NCBI RefSeq assembly: GCF_017813395.1
Contig: NZ_JAGIZB010000001.1
Location: 1 to 64,000 of the forward strand
Length of the DNA stretch: 64,000 nucleotides
Reading direction: 5' to 3'
Source of the DNA: Pararoseomonas baculiformis
GTDB lineage: Bacteria; Pseudomonadota; Alphaproteobacteria; Acetobacterales; Acetobacteraceae
A program made the translations under genes and the position numbers. Shown here one piece after another: positions 34,838-44,901 of this stretch; the stretch's first letter is position 1; each line of letters begins with the position of its first letter. The notes under the pieces were generated by a model. It did not search any database, was not told where the DNA came from, and was given only the letters and a program-made list of their open reading frames with translations.

Positions 34838-35845
34838 ATGGCGGTCACGGTGATGCAGGCGGAGGGTCTTTATCCCGATGATGCGGTGGAGCGGGCTGTG
34901 CTCGGCCCCGATGTGTGCATCATCCAGGTCAACTCCGCGCGCTTCGCCGACCTGCCCGATTCCCTCCTGGCCGAGGTCGAAGGGCTCTTCGTCTTCCGCC
35001 ACTGGCTGACCGCGGACGACATCGCCCGCTTCCCGAAGCTCCGCTGCGTCGTGCGGATGGGCGTTGGCTATGACCGGCTGGACCGGCCGACCCTCGCCAG
35101 CCGTGGCGTCACGGTATGCAACCTGCCGGATTACGGCACCACGGAGGTGGCGGACCACGCCATCGCCCTGGCCCTCACCCTCCGCCGCGGCTTGCTCCTG
35201 CAGCATGAGGCGCAACGGGCCGATCCGCCGGCACCCTGGGCGCCCATCGACTCGCCCCTGGTCCAGCGCCCCTCCAACCGCACCTTCGGCATCCTCGGCC
35301 TGGGCCGCATCGGCACGGCGGTGGCGCTCCGGGCGAAGGCCTTCGGCTGGCGCGTGCTGTTCCACGACCCCTACCTGCCCAATGGCACCGAGCTGGCCCT
35401 GGGCATCCAGCGTGCGCGGGAGATCGAGGATCTCTTCACCCAGGCCGACACCCTCTCCATCCACACGCCCCTGACGCGGGTCACGCGCGGGCTGGTGAAT
35501 GAGCGCCTGCTCCGCCTGATGCCGGCCGGCGCCGTGCTGGTGAACACGGCCCGCGGCCCCATCCTGGACCTGGACGCGCTGGAGCGCTGCCTGCGAGACG
35601 GCACCATCGCAGGCGCCGGGCTGGATGTTCTTCCGGAGGAGCCGCCGGGCCCCACCATCCCCTCCCTGCTGGCCGCTTACCGGGCGCGGGAATCGTGGCT
35701 GGCAGGCCGCCTGATCATCACGCCCCACAGCGCGTATCATTCGCCGGACTCTGTTGCGGATATTCGGCAAAAGAGCTCAGAAACCATGAGAGACGTTCTG
35801 TTGGAAAGAAGAATGACGAACGTCATCCTCCCTCATCACGACTAA
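34838..35845 (+). CDS. D-2-hydroxyacid dehydrogenase (CtBP/PGDH family)
   Basis: This 335-residue NAD-dependent dehydrogenase has the cofactor motif GILGLGRIGTAVALRAKAFG, the acidic residue after beta-2 in HDPYLPNG, the catalytic Arg in NTARGPILD, Glu in LDVLPEEPPG and His in TPHSAYHS. The fold's N-terminal half (RHWLTADDIARFP, VVRMGVGYDRLD) fits the C-terminal-binding-protein-like branch. It reduces 2-keto acids or oxidises D-2-hydroxy acids in the cytosol, which fits the TRAP organic-acid neighbourhood. GGGGGGAGAGG precedes the ATG. Confidence 0.9.
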   Translation: MAVTVMQAEGLYPDDAVERAVLGPDVCIIQVNSARFADLPDSLLAEVEGLFVFRHWLTADDIARFPKLRCVVRMGVGYDRLDRPTLASRGVTVCNLPDYGTTEVADHAIALALTLRRGLLLQHEAQRADPPAPWAPIDSPLVQRPSNRTFGILGLGRIGTAVALRAKAFGWRVLFHDPYLPNGTELALGIQRAREIEDLFTQADTLSIHTPLTRVTRGLVNERLLRLMPAGAVLVNTARGPILDLDALERCLRDGTIAGAGLDVLPEEPPGPTIPSLLAAYRARESWLAGRLIITPHSAYHSPDSVADIRQKSSETMRDVLLERRMTNVILPHHD

Positions 35846-36019
35846 TTTATCTGCCACCACCTCCTGCGAATCAGGAGCAGATGGAGTACTCGCCCCCTCG
35901 TTCCAGGGCTCTTTAGCCTCAGACCGCCCTGCCGGTTGAAATGAAGACCGGCAAAGACGGTGGCATCTCCCTTCGCAGTTGCGGTAAACACGGTCTTATC
36001 ATTTGTAAAGGAGATGCGG
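35846..36019 (+). promoter_or_regulatory. AT-richer leader upstream of the capsule locus
   Basis: This 174-bp gap looks AT-richer than its surroundings and lies just before the first glycosyltransferase of the capsule block. It holds a small hairpin (CTCCTG at 35861-35866 with CAGGAG at 35872-35877) and ends in AAAGGAG (36007-36013), the ribosome site of the next gene. A promoter is likely here, but -35/-10 boxes cannot be fixed with confidence, and no ops/JUMPstart element is seen. Confidence 0.35.
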
Positions 36020-37369
36020 GTGCCGCGTGGCGAGGAGATCACACTCTATGATACCCGCGCCTCGGCTCCCGCCCCGGCGCCGCATGTGGTGTTGGACGTC
36101 TCCCGCCTCCTGGCCTGCGGGACGAAGGCGGCCCCCTCGGGGATCGACCGGGTCGAGATCGCCTATGCCCGGCGCTGGGCCACCATGCCGGAAGCCGGCT
36201 GCACTTTCGTGGCCCAGGCCCTGGCCGGGGACTATGTGGCCCTGCCCTGGCGCGCCGTGGTCGGGCTGATCGCCAATCTCACCAAGGCCTGGTCCCACAA
36301 TGACCCCGACTTCCACGCCGCCCGGCGCGCGCGCCGCATCTCGGTCGCGCTGCGCTGGCGCGTCATGGCCGGGATCGGCAAGGGCACCCTCGCACGCCGC
36401 CTGAAGACCACCGATCCCAAGGTCTTCCTCCTCGTCTCCCACCGCGCCCTGGAGCGCGAGCGGCCGATCCAGGCCATGCGGGACGCGGGCTGCGCCTTCG
36501 TGCCCCTCATCCACGACCTGATCCCCGCGACCCATCCGGAATATGCCCGCCCCGGCCAGGCGGACCGGCACATGAAGCGCATCAGCACCACCGCGGCGCT
36601 GGCGGATGCCATCATCGTCAACTCGGCCCACACCGCCGCGGCACTGCGCCCGCATCTCGGCACGCGCGAGATCCCGCCGCACGTGACCGTGGCGCCGCTC
36701 GGGATCGAGCCACCCCCGGCGGCCAGCCCCACCCTGCCGGCGGAACCCTATTTCGTCATCCTCGGCACGATCGAGCCGCGGAAGAACCACCTCCTCCTGC
36801 TTCATCTCTGGCGCGACCTGGCGGGCCGGATGGGCCGCCGCACCCCGCATCTCCTTGTCGTCGGCCGCCGCGGCTGGGAGAACGAGAACGTGGTGGACAT
36901 CCTCGAGCGCTGCGAGGCGCTGCGGGGCACGGTGCGGGAGATGGGCCAGGTGCCGGACCGGGAGGTCTGGCAGATCCTGCGCGGCGCCCGCGCCCTGCTC
37001 TTCCCCTCCTTCGCCGAGGGATACGGCCTTCCACTGGCCGAGGCCCTGGCGCTCGGCGTCCCGGCCATCTGCTCCGACCTGCCCGCCCTGCGCGAGGTGG
37101 GCGGCCACGTGCCGGATTATCTCGACCCGCTGGATGGCATCGCCTGGCGCGCCGCCATCCTCGACTATGCCGATCCCGCCAGCCCGGCGCGCAACGCGCA
37201 GCTCGCGCGCCTGTCCGGCTGGCGCGCCCCGCGCTGGGACAGCCATTTCGCCCGGGTGGACAACCTGCTGGCCACGCTGGCCCGGCGCCGCAGCCCCGCC
37301 ACCCTGCAGGCCGCCCTCCCGGGCTGGCTGCGCTCCCGGCCGGTCGGGCCGGGCGGTGCCCCTACCTGA
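36020..37369 (+). CDS. Glycosyltransferase family 4 protein (capsule locus)
   Basis: This GT-B glycosyltransferase has 449 residues from the GTG at 36020, which has AAAGGAG six bases upstream; a GTG at 35960 would add 20 residues. The acceptor half contains VVLDVSRLL, PSGIDRVE and LIHDLIPATHPEY. The donor half has GTIEPRKNHLLLL, PHLLVVGRRGWEN and the GT4 E-x7-E region FPSFAEGYGLPLAEALALG. It transfers a sugar from a nucleotide-sugar donor at the cytosolic face of the membrane. The 'PSGIDRV' N-terminal type is common in bacterial O-antigen and capsule clusters. It lies 12 bp upstream of the PKS gene and is probably in the same transcript. Confidence 0.88.
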   Translation: MPRGEEITLYDTRASAPAPAPHVVLDVSRLLACGTKAAPSGIDRVEIAYARRWATMPEAGCTFVAQALAGDYVALPWRAVVGLIANLTKAWSHNDPDFHAARRARRISVALRWRVMAGIGKGTLARRLKTTDPKVFLLVSHRALERERPIQAMRDAGCAFVPLIHDLIPATHPEYARPGQADRHMKRISTTAALADAIIVNSAHTAAALRPHLGTREIPPHVTVAPLGIEPPPAASPTLPAEPYFVILGTIEPRKNHLLLLHLWRDLAGRMGRRTPHLLVVGRRGWENENVVDILERCEALRGTVREMGQVPDREVWQILRGARALLFPSFAEGYGLPLAEALALGVPAICSDLPALREVGGHVPDYLDPLDGIAWRAAILDYADPASPARNAQLARLSGWRAPRWDSHFARVDNLLATLARRRSPATLQAALPGWLRSRPVGPGGAPT

Positions 37370-37381
37370 CTTCCACCAAAA

Positions 37382-40300
37382 GTGGGATCCGCCGTGACAC
37401 GCTCCGCCCCTGCCCGTCGCCAGGGCGCCCGTCCGTATGCCCGCGCGGGCCATGCGCCAGGCGAGCCCATCGCCATTGTCGGCGCCGCCTGCCGCTTCCC
37501 CGGTGCCCCGGATCTGGACGCCTTCTGGTCGCTGATGGCCGAGGGGCGGGACGCGGTCTCCACCCTTCCGGCTGACCGCTTCAACCAGGACTGGTTCTAC
37601 CATCCCCGCCGTGGGGAGCCTGGCCGCGCCTACAGCTTCGCAGCGGGCCATCTGGGTGACGTGACGGGCTTCGATGCCCCCCATTTCGGCCTCTCCCCGC
37701 GCGAGGCGGCGGAGGCGGACCCGCAGCAGCGCCTGCTGCTGGAAATCACCTGGGAAGCGCTGGAGGATGCGGGCTGGCCCGCTTCCTCCGTCGCCGGGCG
37801 GGAAATCGGCGTCTTCGTCGGCGGCTCCTCCACCGACTATGCCGAACTGCGCCTCTCCGACCCGGCCGGCGCCGACCGCTACTTCATGACCGGCAACACC
37901 CTTTCCATCCTGGGGAACCGGATCACCAATGTCTTCGACCTGCGCGGTGGCGCGCAGACGATCGACACCGCCTGCTCCTCCTCCCTCGTCGCCCTCTCCC
38001 TCGCGGTGGATTCCCTCCGGGCCGGGCGCGTGGAGGCGGCGCTGGTGGGCGGCGTGCAGCTCCTGCTCTCGCCCTATGCCTTCGCGGGCTTCTCCCGGGC
38101 ATCCATGCTCTCCCCCACCGGGCGCTGCCATGTCTTCTCCGCCCGGGCGGATGGCTATGTGCGCGGCGAAGGAGCGGGCGTGGTCATCCTCAAGCCGCTC
38201 TCGGCGGCGTTGGCGGATGGCGATGCGATCCGCGGTGTCATCCTCGCGGCGGGCGTCAATGCCGTGGGCCGCTCCATCGGCCTCTCCCTGCCCGATCCCC
38301 AGGCCCAGGCGGCGCTGATCCGCCGCGTGCTGGCCGAATCCGGCCTGGCCGCGGACCGGGTGAGCTATTTCGAGGCCCATGGCACCGGCACCCAGGCGGG
38401 CGATCCGGTGGAAGCCCAGGCCATCGGCCAGTCCCTGGCCGTGCCGGACGCCACCGGCCGCACCGCCCCGCTGCCCGTCGGCTCGGTGAAGTCCAATATC
38501 GGCCATCTCGAGACCGCCTCGGGCATCGCCGGCTTCATCAAGGCCCTGCTGATGCTGGAGAAGCGGGTGATCCCGCCAAACCTGCACTTCGACGACCCCA
38601 ATCCCCGGATCGACTTCGAAGGGCTGAACATCCGCGTCCCCACCGCGCCGGAGCCCCTGCCGGGCAAGGTCCCGGTGGTCGGGGTGAACTCCTTCGGCTT
38701 CGGCGGCACCAACGCCTCCGTCCTGCTGGAAGCCGCCCCTGCCCTCCGTCGCTCCAGGGTGGCGCCGGAAGCGCCGGCCCCGATGCCGCCGCTCATCCTT
38801 TCCACCCGCACCGCCGAAGCGCTGCCCCGAGCCGCCGCCTCCTGGGCGGCCAGGCTGCGAGCGGAACCGGCCCGTGCCCCCGCCCTGCTGCGCGGCCTGG
38901 CCCGCCACCGGGACCTCGCCCCGCACCGCCTCGTCCTGCGCGGCGACGATGCGGAAAGCCTGGCCGAGGCGCTGGACGCCTTCGCGGCCGGCGAAGCCGC
39001 CGGGGTGCAGGGCACCGCCATCGCGGCCGCGCGCGGCGTGGCCGGCCCGGTCTTCGCCTTCTCGGGCAATGGCGCGCAGTTTCCCGGCATGGCCCGCGAG
39101 GCCATGGCCCATTCCCGCAGCTTCCGCGAGGCGGTGGAAGCCGCGGATGCCGCGCTGGCCCCGCGCCTGGGCTGGTCGGTGGCCGCCGCCATCGCCGATG
39201 GGCTGACCGCCGAGGCCCTGGCCGCCACCGAGGTGGCGCAGCCCACCCTCTTCGCCGTGCAGCACGGCCTTGTCGCCGCCCTGGCGGATGAGGGGATCGC
39301 GCCCGGCCTGGTCCTCGGCCATTCCGTCGGCGAGGTTGCCGCCGCCCTCGCGGCCGGCATCCTGGACCTGCCCGGCGCCGCCCAGCTCATCGTCGCCCGC
39401 TCCACCGCCCAGGCCCGCACGCGCGGCAAGGGCCGCATGGCCGCCCTCAGCGCCACCGAGGACGAGGCGGCGCCGCTTCTCGCGGAATGCGGCCCAGGGC
39501 TCGAGATTGCCGCGCGCAACGCGCCCCGGGCCCTCACCATCGCGGGTCCGGCGGAATCCATCTTCCGCCTGGTCTCCGCGGCGAAGCGCGAGCGGCTGAC
39601 CATCATCCCGCTCGACCTCGACTACGCCTTCCACTCCGCCGCCATGGACGAGGTGGAGGGCGTGCTGCGCGAATCCCTGCGCGGCCTGGCCCCCGCCGCG
39701 CCCCGCATCCCGTTCCTCTCCACGGTCACCGGCGCCCTGCTCGATGCGCCGGCGGATGCGGAATACTGGTGGCGGAACCTCCGCGCCCCCGTGCGCTTCG
39801 CCGATGCGGCCGCCGAAGCCGGGCGGCTCGGCGCGCGCCCGGTGATCGAGATCGGGCCCAACCCGATCCTGCAATCCTATCTGCGCGAGATCCTTCGCGC
39901 GGCGAAGGCCGAGGCGCCGATCCTGGCCAGCCTCTCCAAGCGCGATGCCCCGGGCAACCCGATCCCGCTGATCGCGGACCGCGCCACGGCCATGGGTGCC
40001 GATCCGCGCCGCGCGCCCGCCTTCTCCGGCCCCGCTGCGCGGCGAGGCCTTCCCGCCACCCCCTATCACCGCACCCGCCACTGGTTCGCGGGCACGCATG
40101 AGGCCATGCACCTGCATGACCCGGCGCTGGACCACCCGCTGCTGGGCTTCCGCCGCGGCGCTGGCGCGGCGGAGGATGGCTTCGCCGAATGGACGCGGAA
40201 CCTCGATTCCGCGCTGATGCCCTGGCTGGCCGATCACCGCCTGGGCGAGGAGGCCGTGCTTCCCGCCGCAGGCATGGCCGAGATGGCGCTGGCCGCCGCC

Positions 40301-43300
40301 GCCCGCCGCTATCCCGAGGCCGAGACGCTGGAGCTCTCCGCTTTCCAGATCCTCCGCCCCCTGCCCATCCCGCAGGGCGGCCCGGGCGCCGAAGGCGGCA
40401 GCCAGCAGATCCGCTTCCGACTGGCCGATGACGGCACCTTCCGCCTGGAATCCCGCCGGCGCATGGGCGGGGAGGGCTGGTCCCTCCATGCCCGCGGCCT
40501 GCTCCGCCCGGCCACGGAGGATGCCCTGCCATCGCTCCCTCCCGCCCCGGAGGAGGCGCGCCGCGTGGAGGAGCCCGGCCTGCACGCCGTGGCGGCCCGC
40601 TGCGGGCTGGAATACGGCCCGGCCTTCCGCCCCGTGCGCCATGTGGACATCGCCCCGTCGGGCCGCACGGGCGAGGTCGCGCTCGGCCTTCCGGCGGAGG
40701 CGCCGGCCGACGATGCCTTCCTCCTGCACCCCGTGCGGCTGGACGGGGCCATGCAGGGCCTGATCGGTCTCCTGGCCGACCGTCCGGCCGCGCCGGGCGA
40801 GCCGCGCCTGGGCGAAACCCCGGGCGAGGCGCTGGTGCCGGTGCGCTTCGAGCGCCTGGTGGTCCGCCGCGACGCCAGCCCGGCCGAGCGCGCCGCCCTC
40901 GCCCTCACCCATGCCGGCGAGCGCGCCGCCGAGGCACGGATGGTCCTGGCCGATGCCGCCGGCCAGACCATTGCCGTGGCCGAGGGCGTGTGGTTCCAGC
41001 GCGCCCGCCTCGGACGCTCAGAGGCCGTCGAAGCTGTCGCCTTCCGGCTGGAGGACCTGCCGGCGATCGACCCCGCCCTTCCCTGCCCCGACCGGACCCG
41101 CGCCCTCGACCTCGCGCTCCTCGCCGCCGGGGCCCGCGACGAATCGCTGGATCTGTCGGAACCGGCCCTGCTGCTGGAGGGCTTTGCCGCCTCCGCCACC
41201 ATCCGCGCCTTCGCCACATCGGCCGCGTCCCATCCGGGCCAGCCTATCCTGCCCACCACCCCCTATGCCGCCGCCCTGTTGCGGACCCTGGAGGAGGACG
41301 GGCTCGCGACGCGGGAAGGAGCGGGCTGGCGCCTCCTGCCGGAGGCGGACCTGCCGGCTCCGGAGGATATCTGGCGCTCCGTCCTCATCGAGCGCCCGGC
41401 CCTCGCCCAGGACCTCTCCCTTCTCGCCCTCGCGGCCGAGCGCCTGCCGGACGCACTTTCGGGCCATCTTCCCCCGGAAAGCGCGAGGCTCCGCGTCTCC
41501 GAGGAAGCGGCGGCCTATGACCGGCTGGCCCAGGTCGTCGCCGATGCCGCCAGCACCATCGCGGCGGCCTGGCCCTCGGACCGGCCCCTGCGCGTCCTCG
41601 ATCTCGGCGGCTCGGCGGTCACGCGCCATCTCTCCGCCGGGCTGGCCCGTTCCGGCCACCGGGTGATGCACATGCTGGCCGGGGCCGCCCGGCCCGCACC
41701 CAGCCCGCAGCCGGGAGTGGAGGTGACCACGCTTGACTGGGATCCGGCGGGCAGCGCCCCGCCGCCCGTGACGGCCGATCTGGTGGTCGGGGTGAACACG
41801 GCCGTGCGCGCGCGCATCGGCACCGCCATCCTGCCCAGCCTCGCCGAGGCCCTGGCCGAGGGCGGCACGCTCCTCCTGGCGGAACCGCTTCCCGGCCGGC
41901 TGGTGGATTTCCTGCGCGGACAGGATCCCGAGAGCTGGGCGATGCCGGCCCTGCCCGGCACCACCGCCTGGCGCGATGCGCTGCAGGAGGGCGGCTGGTC
42001 CGCGGCCCGGACCGAGGCGCTGCGCGCCTCGCCCTGGCCCGCCCTGCTGGTCGCGGCCCAGCGTCCCGCACCGGTTCCGGCCATGCCCAAGGCCAGGCCC
42101 GGCAGCCGCTTCATCCTCCTGGCCGATACCGGCGCGGCGCCGCTGGGGGAGGCCCTTGCCACCGCGCTGGAGCGCGCGGGCGCCGCCGTCGAATCCCACC
42201 GGCTGGAGGATGCCTCTGCTCTTCCGCCCCGCGCCCTGCGGGATGCGGCGGTGCTGGCCCTGGCCAATCCGGCGGGCCAGGCCCTCTCCACCACCCTGGC
42301 CGGCATCACGCAGCTGGCCAGCACGGCGTCCGGCAGCTGCGCGGGCCTTGCCCTCATCGCCCAGGGTGGGCCGGAAACCCCCACCGCCGAGGCGGTGCGT
42401 GCCCTGGGCAGGGTGCTGGCCAATGAGATGCCGGACCTGTCCCCGCGCCGCATCCTGATCGATGCCGCCCTGGCCCCTGCCGCCGCCGCGCGCCGCCTGC
42501 TGGCGGAGCTTCTGGCGCCCGGCGATGAACCGGAGATCGTGCTCGGCCTCTCGGCCCGCCGCGTGCCGCGCCTGGCCCAGGGCTACCCGCCCCGCGCCGC
42601 CACGGCGTCCCGGCTGGTGGTGCGCCAGCCCGGCGCCCTCGCCAGCCTCGGCTGGGAGCCGATGGGCCCCCTGCCCCAGCCCGGCCCGGGCGAGGTGCGG
42701 ATTCGCGTGGAGGCCGCCGGGCTGAACTTCCGCGACCTGATGTGGGCCCAGGGCCTGCTTCCCGAGGAAACGCTGAAGGACGGCTTCGCGGGCGCGGGGC
42801 TGGGCATGGAATGCGCGGGCATCGTGGAGGCCGCCGGCCCCGGCACGCCCTTCCACCCGGGCACGCGGGTCTTCGGCTTCGCGCCGCGCGCCCTGGCCAG
42901 CCGGGCGCTGACCCGTGCCCAGGCCCTGGCCACGATCCCCGAGGGCCTGACCTTCACGGCGGCCGCCACCATCCCCGTGGCCTTCCTCACCGCCGTCTAT
43001 GCGCTGGAAACCTGCGCGCGCATCGCCCCGGGCGAGCGGGTGCTGGTGCATGGCGGCGCGGGCGCCGTCGGCCTGGCCGCCCTGCAGGTGGCCCAGGCCG
43101 CCGGGGCCGAGGTGGCGATGACCGCCGGCACCGCCGCCAAGCGGGCCTTCCTGCGCGCCGCCGGGGCCGACATCGTGCTGGACAGCCGCGCCTCCGGCTT
43201 CGACGACGCGCTGCGCCAGCACTGGCCGGACGGGGTGGATGTCGTGCTGAACTCCCTCGCCGGGGACGCGATGGAGCGCTCCATCGCCCTGCTCAGGCCC

Positions 43301-44899
43301 TTCGGCCGCTTCGTGGAGCTGGGAAAGCGCGACTATGCGGAGGACCGGCGCATCGCCGTGCGCCCCTTCCGCCGGAACATCACCTATTTCGGCGTCGATG
43401 TGGACCAGCTGCCCAAGGCCCGCCCGGCCGAGGCCGCGCGGCTGCTTGAATCCATCCGCGGCCGCCTCGCTTCCGGCGACCTGCGCCCCCTTCCCTACGC
43501 CCGCCGCGCGGCGGAGGATGCGGAAGGTGCCTTCCGCCTGCTCCAGGCCAGCGGCCATATCGGGAAGATCGTGGTCCTGCCGCCGCGCGGGGATGCCGCA
43601 CCGGCGCCCGCCTGGTCCCTGGAGGCCTCGGCCAAGGGCACCATCCTCGTCACCGGCGGGACTTCCGGCTTCGGCCTGGAATGCGCCAAGTGGCTGGCGG
43701 CGAACGGCGCCACCCGCCTCGCCCTGCTCTCCCGCCGCGGCCCGGCCACGCCGGGCGTGGGAGAGGCGCTCACCGCCCTCGCCGCCCTGGGCGCGCGCGC
43801 CAGCGCCCATGCGGTGGATGCCTCCAACGCCGCCGCGCTGGGCACCGTGCTCGCCGCGCTGCGGGAGGAGGGGCCGATCACAGGCCTGGTCCATGCGGCC
43901 ACGGTCTTCGATGACGGCGCCGCCAGCGCCATGGATGCGGCGCGCTTCGCCCGCCTCCTCGCGCCCAAGCTAGAAGCGGCGCAGAACCTGGATCACCTGA
44001 CGGCCGGGGACCCGCTGGAGCTGTTCCTGATGTTCTCCTCGGCCACCACGCCGCTCGGCAATCCCGGCCAGGCCAACTATGTCGCGGCCAATGCGGCGAT
44101 CGAGGCGCTGGCACGCCGCCGCCGCGCGCGGGGCCGCCCGGCCCTGGCCGTGGGCTGGGGCCCCATCGCCGATGCCGGCATCCTGGCGCGGGAGGCCGAC
44201 ACGGCGCGCACCCTCGCCCGCCGCCTGGGCGTGGAGCCAATGACGGCGCGGGAATCCCTGGAAGGCCTGCCGGAACTGATCGGCTCCGGCCTGCCGGTCG
44301 TCTCCCTGGCGCGGGTCGCCTGGAAGCGCGCCGGGGCCGCCCTGGCCGTGCTGCGGGAACCCGCCTTCGCCGCCCTGCGCGGCCGGGCCGAGGAAACGGC
44401 GTCCGACATCGCCGATATGCGCGCGCATCTCCTCTCCTTGCCGCCCGCCGAGGCCCAGGCCCTGCTGGCCCGGATCGGGGCGGAGGAACTGGGCCGCATC
44501 CTGCGGCTGCCGCCCGAGAGCATCGCCCCCGATGCGCCGGTCGCACGCCTCGGGCTGGACAGCCTGGGCGGGCTGGAGCTGCGGGGCGCGCTGGAGGCAA
44601 GGCTCGGCATGTCCGTGCCCCTTTCCGCCGTGACGGAGGACCTCACCATCGCCGGATTGGCCGCGCGGATGGTGGAGGGTCTTTCAGGCGGGGCACGGGA
44701 AGCCCAACTGGATACGCTGATCGAGCACTTCGAGCCCGGCTCGACCACGGCGGCCGGCCTCCTGCCGCCGCCGGAGCCGACCCCGGCGGATGCGGCCACC
44801 CTGCCCGAGACGATGGGCGCGGCCCCGCCCGCCGGGAAGCCCGCCATGGCCGGCCCGGAGCCCGTACCGATGACGCGCCCCGGCGCGATGGAGACCTGA
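37382..44899 (+). CDS. rkpA: Highly reducing type I polyketide synthase (RkpA-like), no thioesterase
   Basis: This is a single-module megasynthase of 2505 residues. KS ~27-450: Cys198 in DTACSSS, His333 in EAHGTGT, His375 in SNIGHLE. AT ~555-850: Ser648 in GHSVGE, with YAFH near 751. DH ~915-1190: His952 in ADHRLGEEAVLP, Asp1121 in LDGAMQ. A Rossmann/methyltransferase-like segment ~1400-1530 (LRVLDLGGSAVT) looks degenerate. ER ~1745-2075: HGGAGAVGLAAL. KR ~2085-2270: TGGTSGFG, Tyr2233. ACP ~2345-2425: Ser2394 in GLDSLGG. There is no thioesterase, and the last ~80 residues are Pro/Ala-rich. Used iteratively it would build a saturated acyl chain on ACP. The order and context match rhizobial K-antigen RkpA. 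The GTG start at 37382 or 37394 is uncertain. Confidence 0.92.
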   Translation: MGSAVTRSAPARRQGARPYARAGHAPGEPIAIVGAACRFPGAPDLDAFWSLMAEGRDAVSTLPADRFNQDWFYHPRRGEPGRAYSFAAGHLGDVTGFDAPHFGLSPREAAEADPQQRLLLEITWEALEDAGWPASSVAGREIGVFVGGSSTDYAELRLSDPAGADRYFMTGNTLSILGNRITNVFDLRGGAQTIDTACSSSLVALSLAVDSLRAGRVEAALVGGVQLLLSPYAFAGFSRASMLSPTGRCHVFSARADGYVRGEGAGVVILKPLSAALADGDAIRGVILAAGVNAVGRSIGLSLPDPQAQAALIRRVLAESGLAADRVSYFEAHGTGTQAGDPVEAQAIGQSLAVPDATGRTAPLPVGSVKSNIGHLETASGIAGFIKALLMLEKRVIPPNLHFDDPNPRIDFEGLNIRVPTAPEPLPGKVPVVGVNSFGFGGTNASVLLEAAPALRRSRVAPEAPAPMPPLILSTRTAEALPRAAASWAARLRAEPARAPALLRGLARHRDLAPHRLVLRGDDAESLAEALDAFAAGEAAGVQGTAIAAARGVAGPVFAFSGNGAQFPGMAREAMAHSRSFREAVEAADAALAPRLGWSVAAAIADGLTAEALAATEVAQPTLFAVQHGLVAALADEGIAPGLVLGHSVGEVAAALAAGILDLPGAAQLIVARSTAQARTRGKGRMAALSATEDEAAPLLAECGPGLEIAARNAPRALTIAGPAESIFRLVSAAKRERLTIIPLDLDYAFHSAAMDEVEGVLRESLRGLAPAAPRIPFLSTVTGALLDAPADAEYWWRNLRAPVRFADAAAEAGRLGARPVIEIGPNPILQSYLREILRAAKAEAPILASLSKRDAPGNPIPLIADRATAMGADPRRAPAFSGPAARRGLPATPYHRTRHWFAGTHEAMHLHDPALDHPLLGFRRGAGAAEDGFAEWTRNLDSALMPWLADHRLGEEAVLPAAGMAEMALAAAARRYPEAETLELSAFQILRPLPIPQGGPGAEGGSQQIRFRLADDGTFRLESRRRMGGEGWSLHARGLLRPATEDALPSLPPAPEEARRVEEPGLHAVAARCGLEYGPAFRPVRHVDIAPSGRTGEVALGLPAEAPADDAFLLHPVRLDGAMQGLIGLLADRPAAPGEPRLGETPGEALVPVRFERLVVRRDASPAERAALALTHAGERAAEARMVLADAAGQTIAVAEGVWFQRARLGRSEAVEAVAFRLEDLPAIDPALPCPDRTRALDLALLAAGARDESLDLSEPALLLEGFAASATIRAFATSAASHPGQPILPTTPYAAALLRTLEEDGLATREGAGWRLLPEADLPAPEDIWRSVLIERPALAQDLSLLALAAERLPDALSGHLPPESARLRVSEEAAAYDRLAQVVADAASTIAAAWPSDRPLRVLDLGGSAVTRHLSAGLARSGHRVMHMLAGAARPAPSPQPGVEVTTLDWDPAGSAPPPVTADLVVGVNTAVRARIGTAILPSLAEALAEGGTLLLAEPLPGRLVDFLRGQDPESWAMPALPGTTAWRDALQEGGWSAARTEALRASPWPALLVAAQRPAPVPAMPKARPGSRFILLADTGAAPLGEALATALERAGAAVESHRLEDASALPPRALRDAAVLALANPAGQALSTTLAGITQLASTASGSCAGLALIAQGGPETPTAEAVRALGRVLANEMPDLSPRRILIDAALAPAAAARRLLAELLAPGDEPEIVLGLSARRVPRLAQGYPPRAATASRLVVRQPGALASLGWEPMGPLPQPGPGEVRIRVEAAGLNFRDLMWAQGLLPEETLKDGFAGAGLGMECAGIVEAAGPGTPFHPGTRVFGFAPRALASRALTRAQALATIPEGLTFTAAATIPVAFLTAVYALETCARIAPGERVLVHGGAGAVGLAALQVAQAAGAEVAMTAGTAAKRAFLRAAGADIVLDSRASGFDDALRQHWPDGVDVVLNSLAGDAMERSIALLRPFGRFVELGKRDYAEDRRIAVRPFRRNITYFGVDVDQLPKARPAEAARLLESIRGRLASGDLRPLPYARRAAEDAEGAFRLLQASGHIGKIVVLPPRGDAAPAPAWSLEASAKGTILVTGGTSGFGLECAKWLAANGATRLALLSRRGPATPGVGEALTALAALGARASAHAVDASNAAALGTVLAALREEGPITGLVHAATVFDDGAASAMDAARFARLLAPKLEAAQNLDHLTAGDPLELFLMFSSATTPLGNPGQANYVAANAAIEALARRRRARGRPALAVGWGPIADAGILAREADTARTLARRLGVEPMTARESLEGLPELIGSGLPVVSLARVAWKRAGAALAVLREPAFAALRGRAEETASDIADMRAHLLSLPPAEAQALLARIGAEELGRILRLPPESIAPDAPVARLGLDSLGGLELRGALEARLGMSVPLSAVTEDLTIAGLAARMVEGLSGGAREAQLDTLIEHFEPGSTTAAGLLPPPEPTPADAATLPETMGAAPPAGKPAMAGPEPVPMTRPGAMET

Positions 44900-44901
44900 G
44901 C

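Noticed and set aside
35999-40912. A 1637-codon minus-strand open frame opposite the PKS and glycosyltransferase
   Set aside because: It is a shadow of very GC-rich coding DNA on the plus strand. It is low-complexity (Gly/Ala/Arg/His-rich), has no family motif, and covers two clearly real genes.
41018-43894. A 958-codon minus-strand frame opposite the PKS
   Set aside because: It is a shadow frame like the previous one, repetitive in Gly/Arg/Gln, while the plus strand carries the recognisable ER and KR domains.
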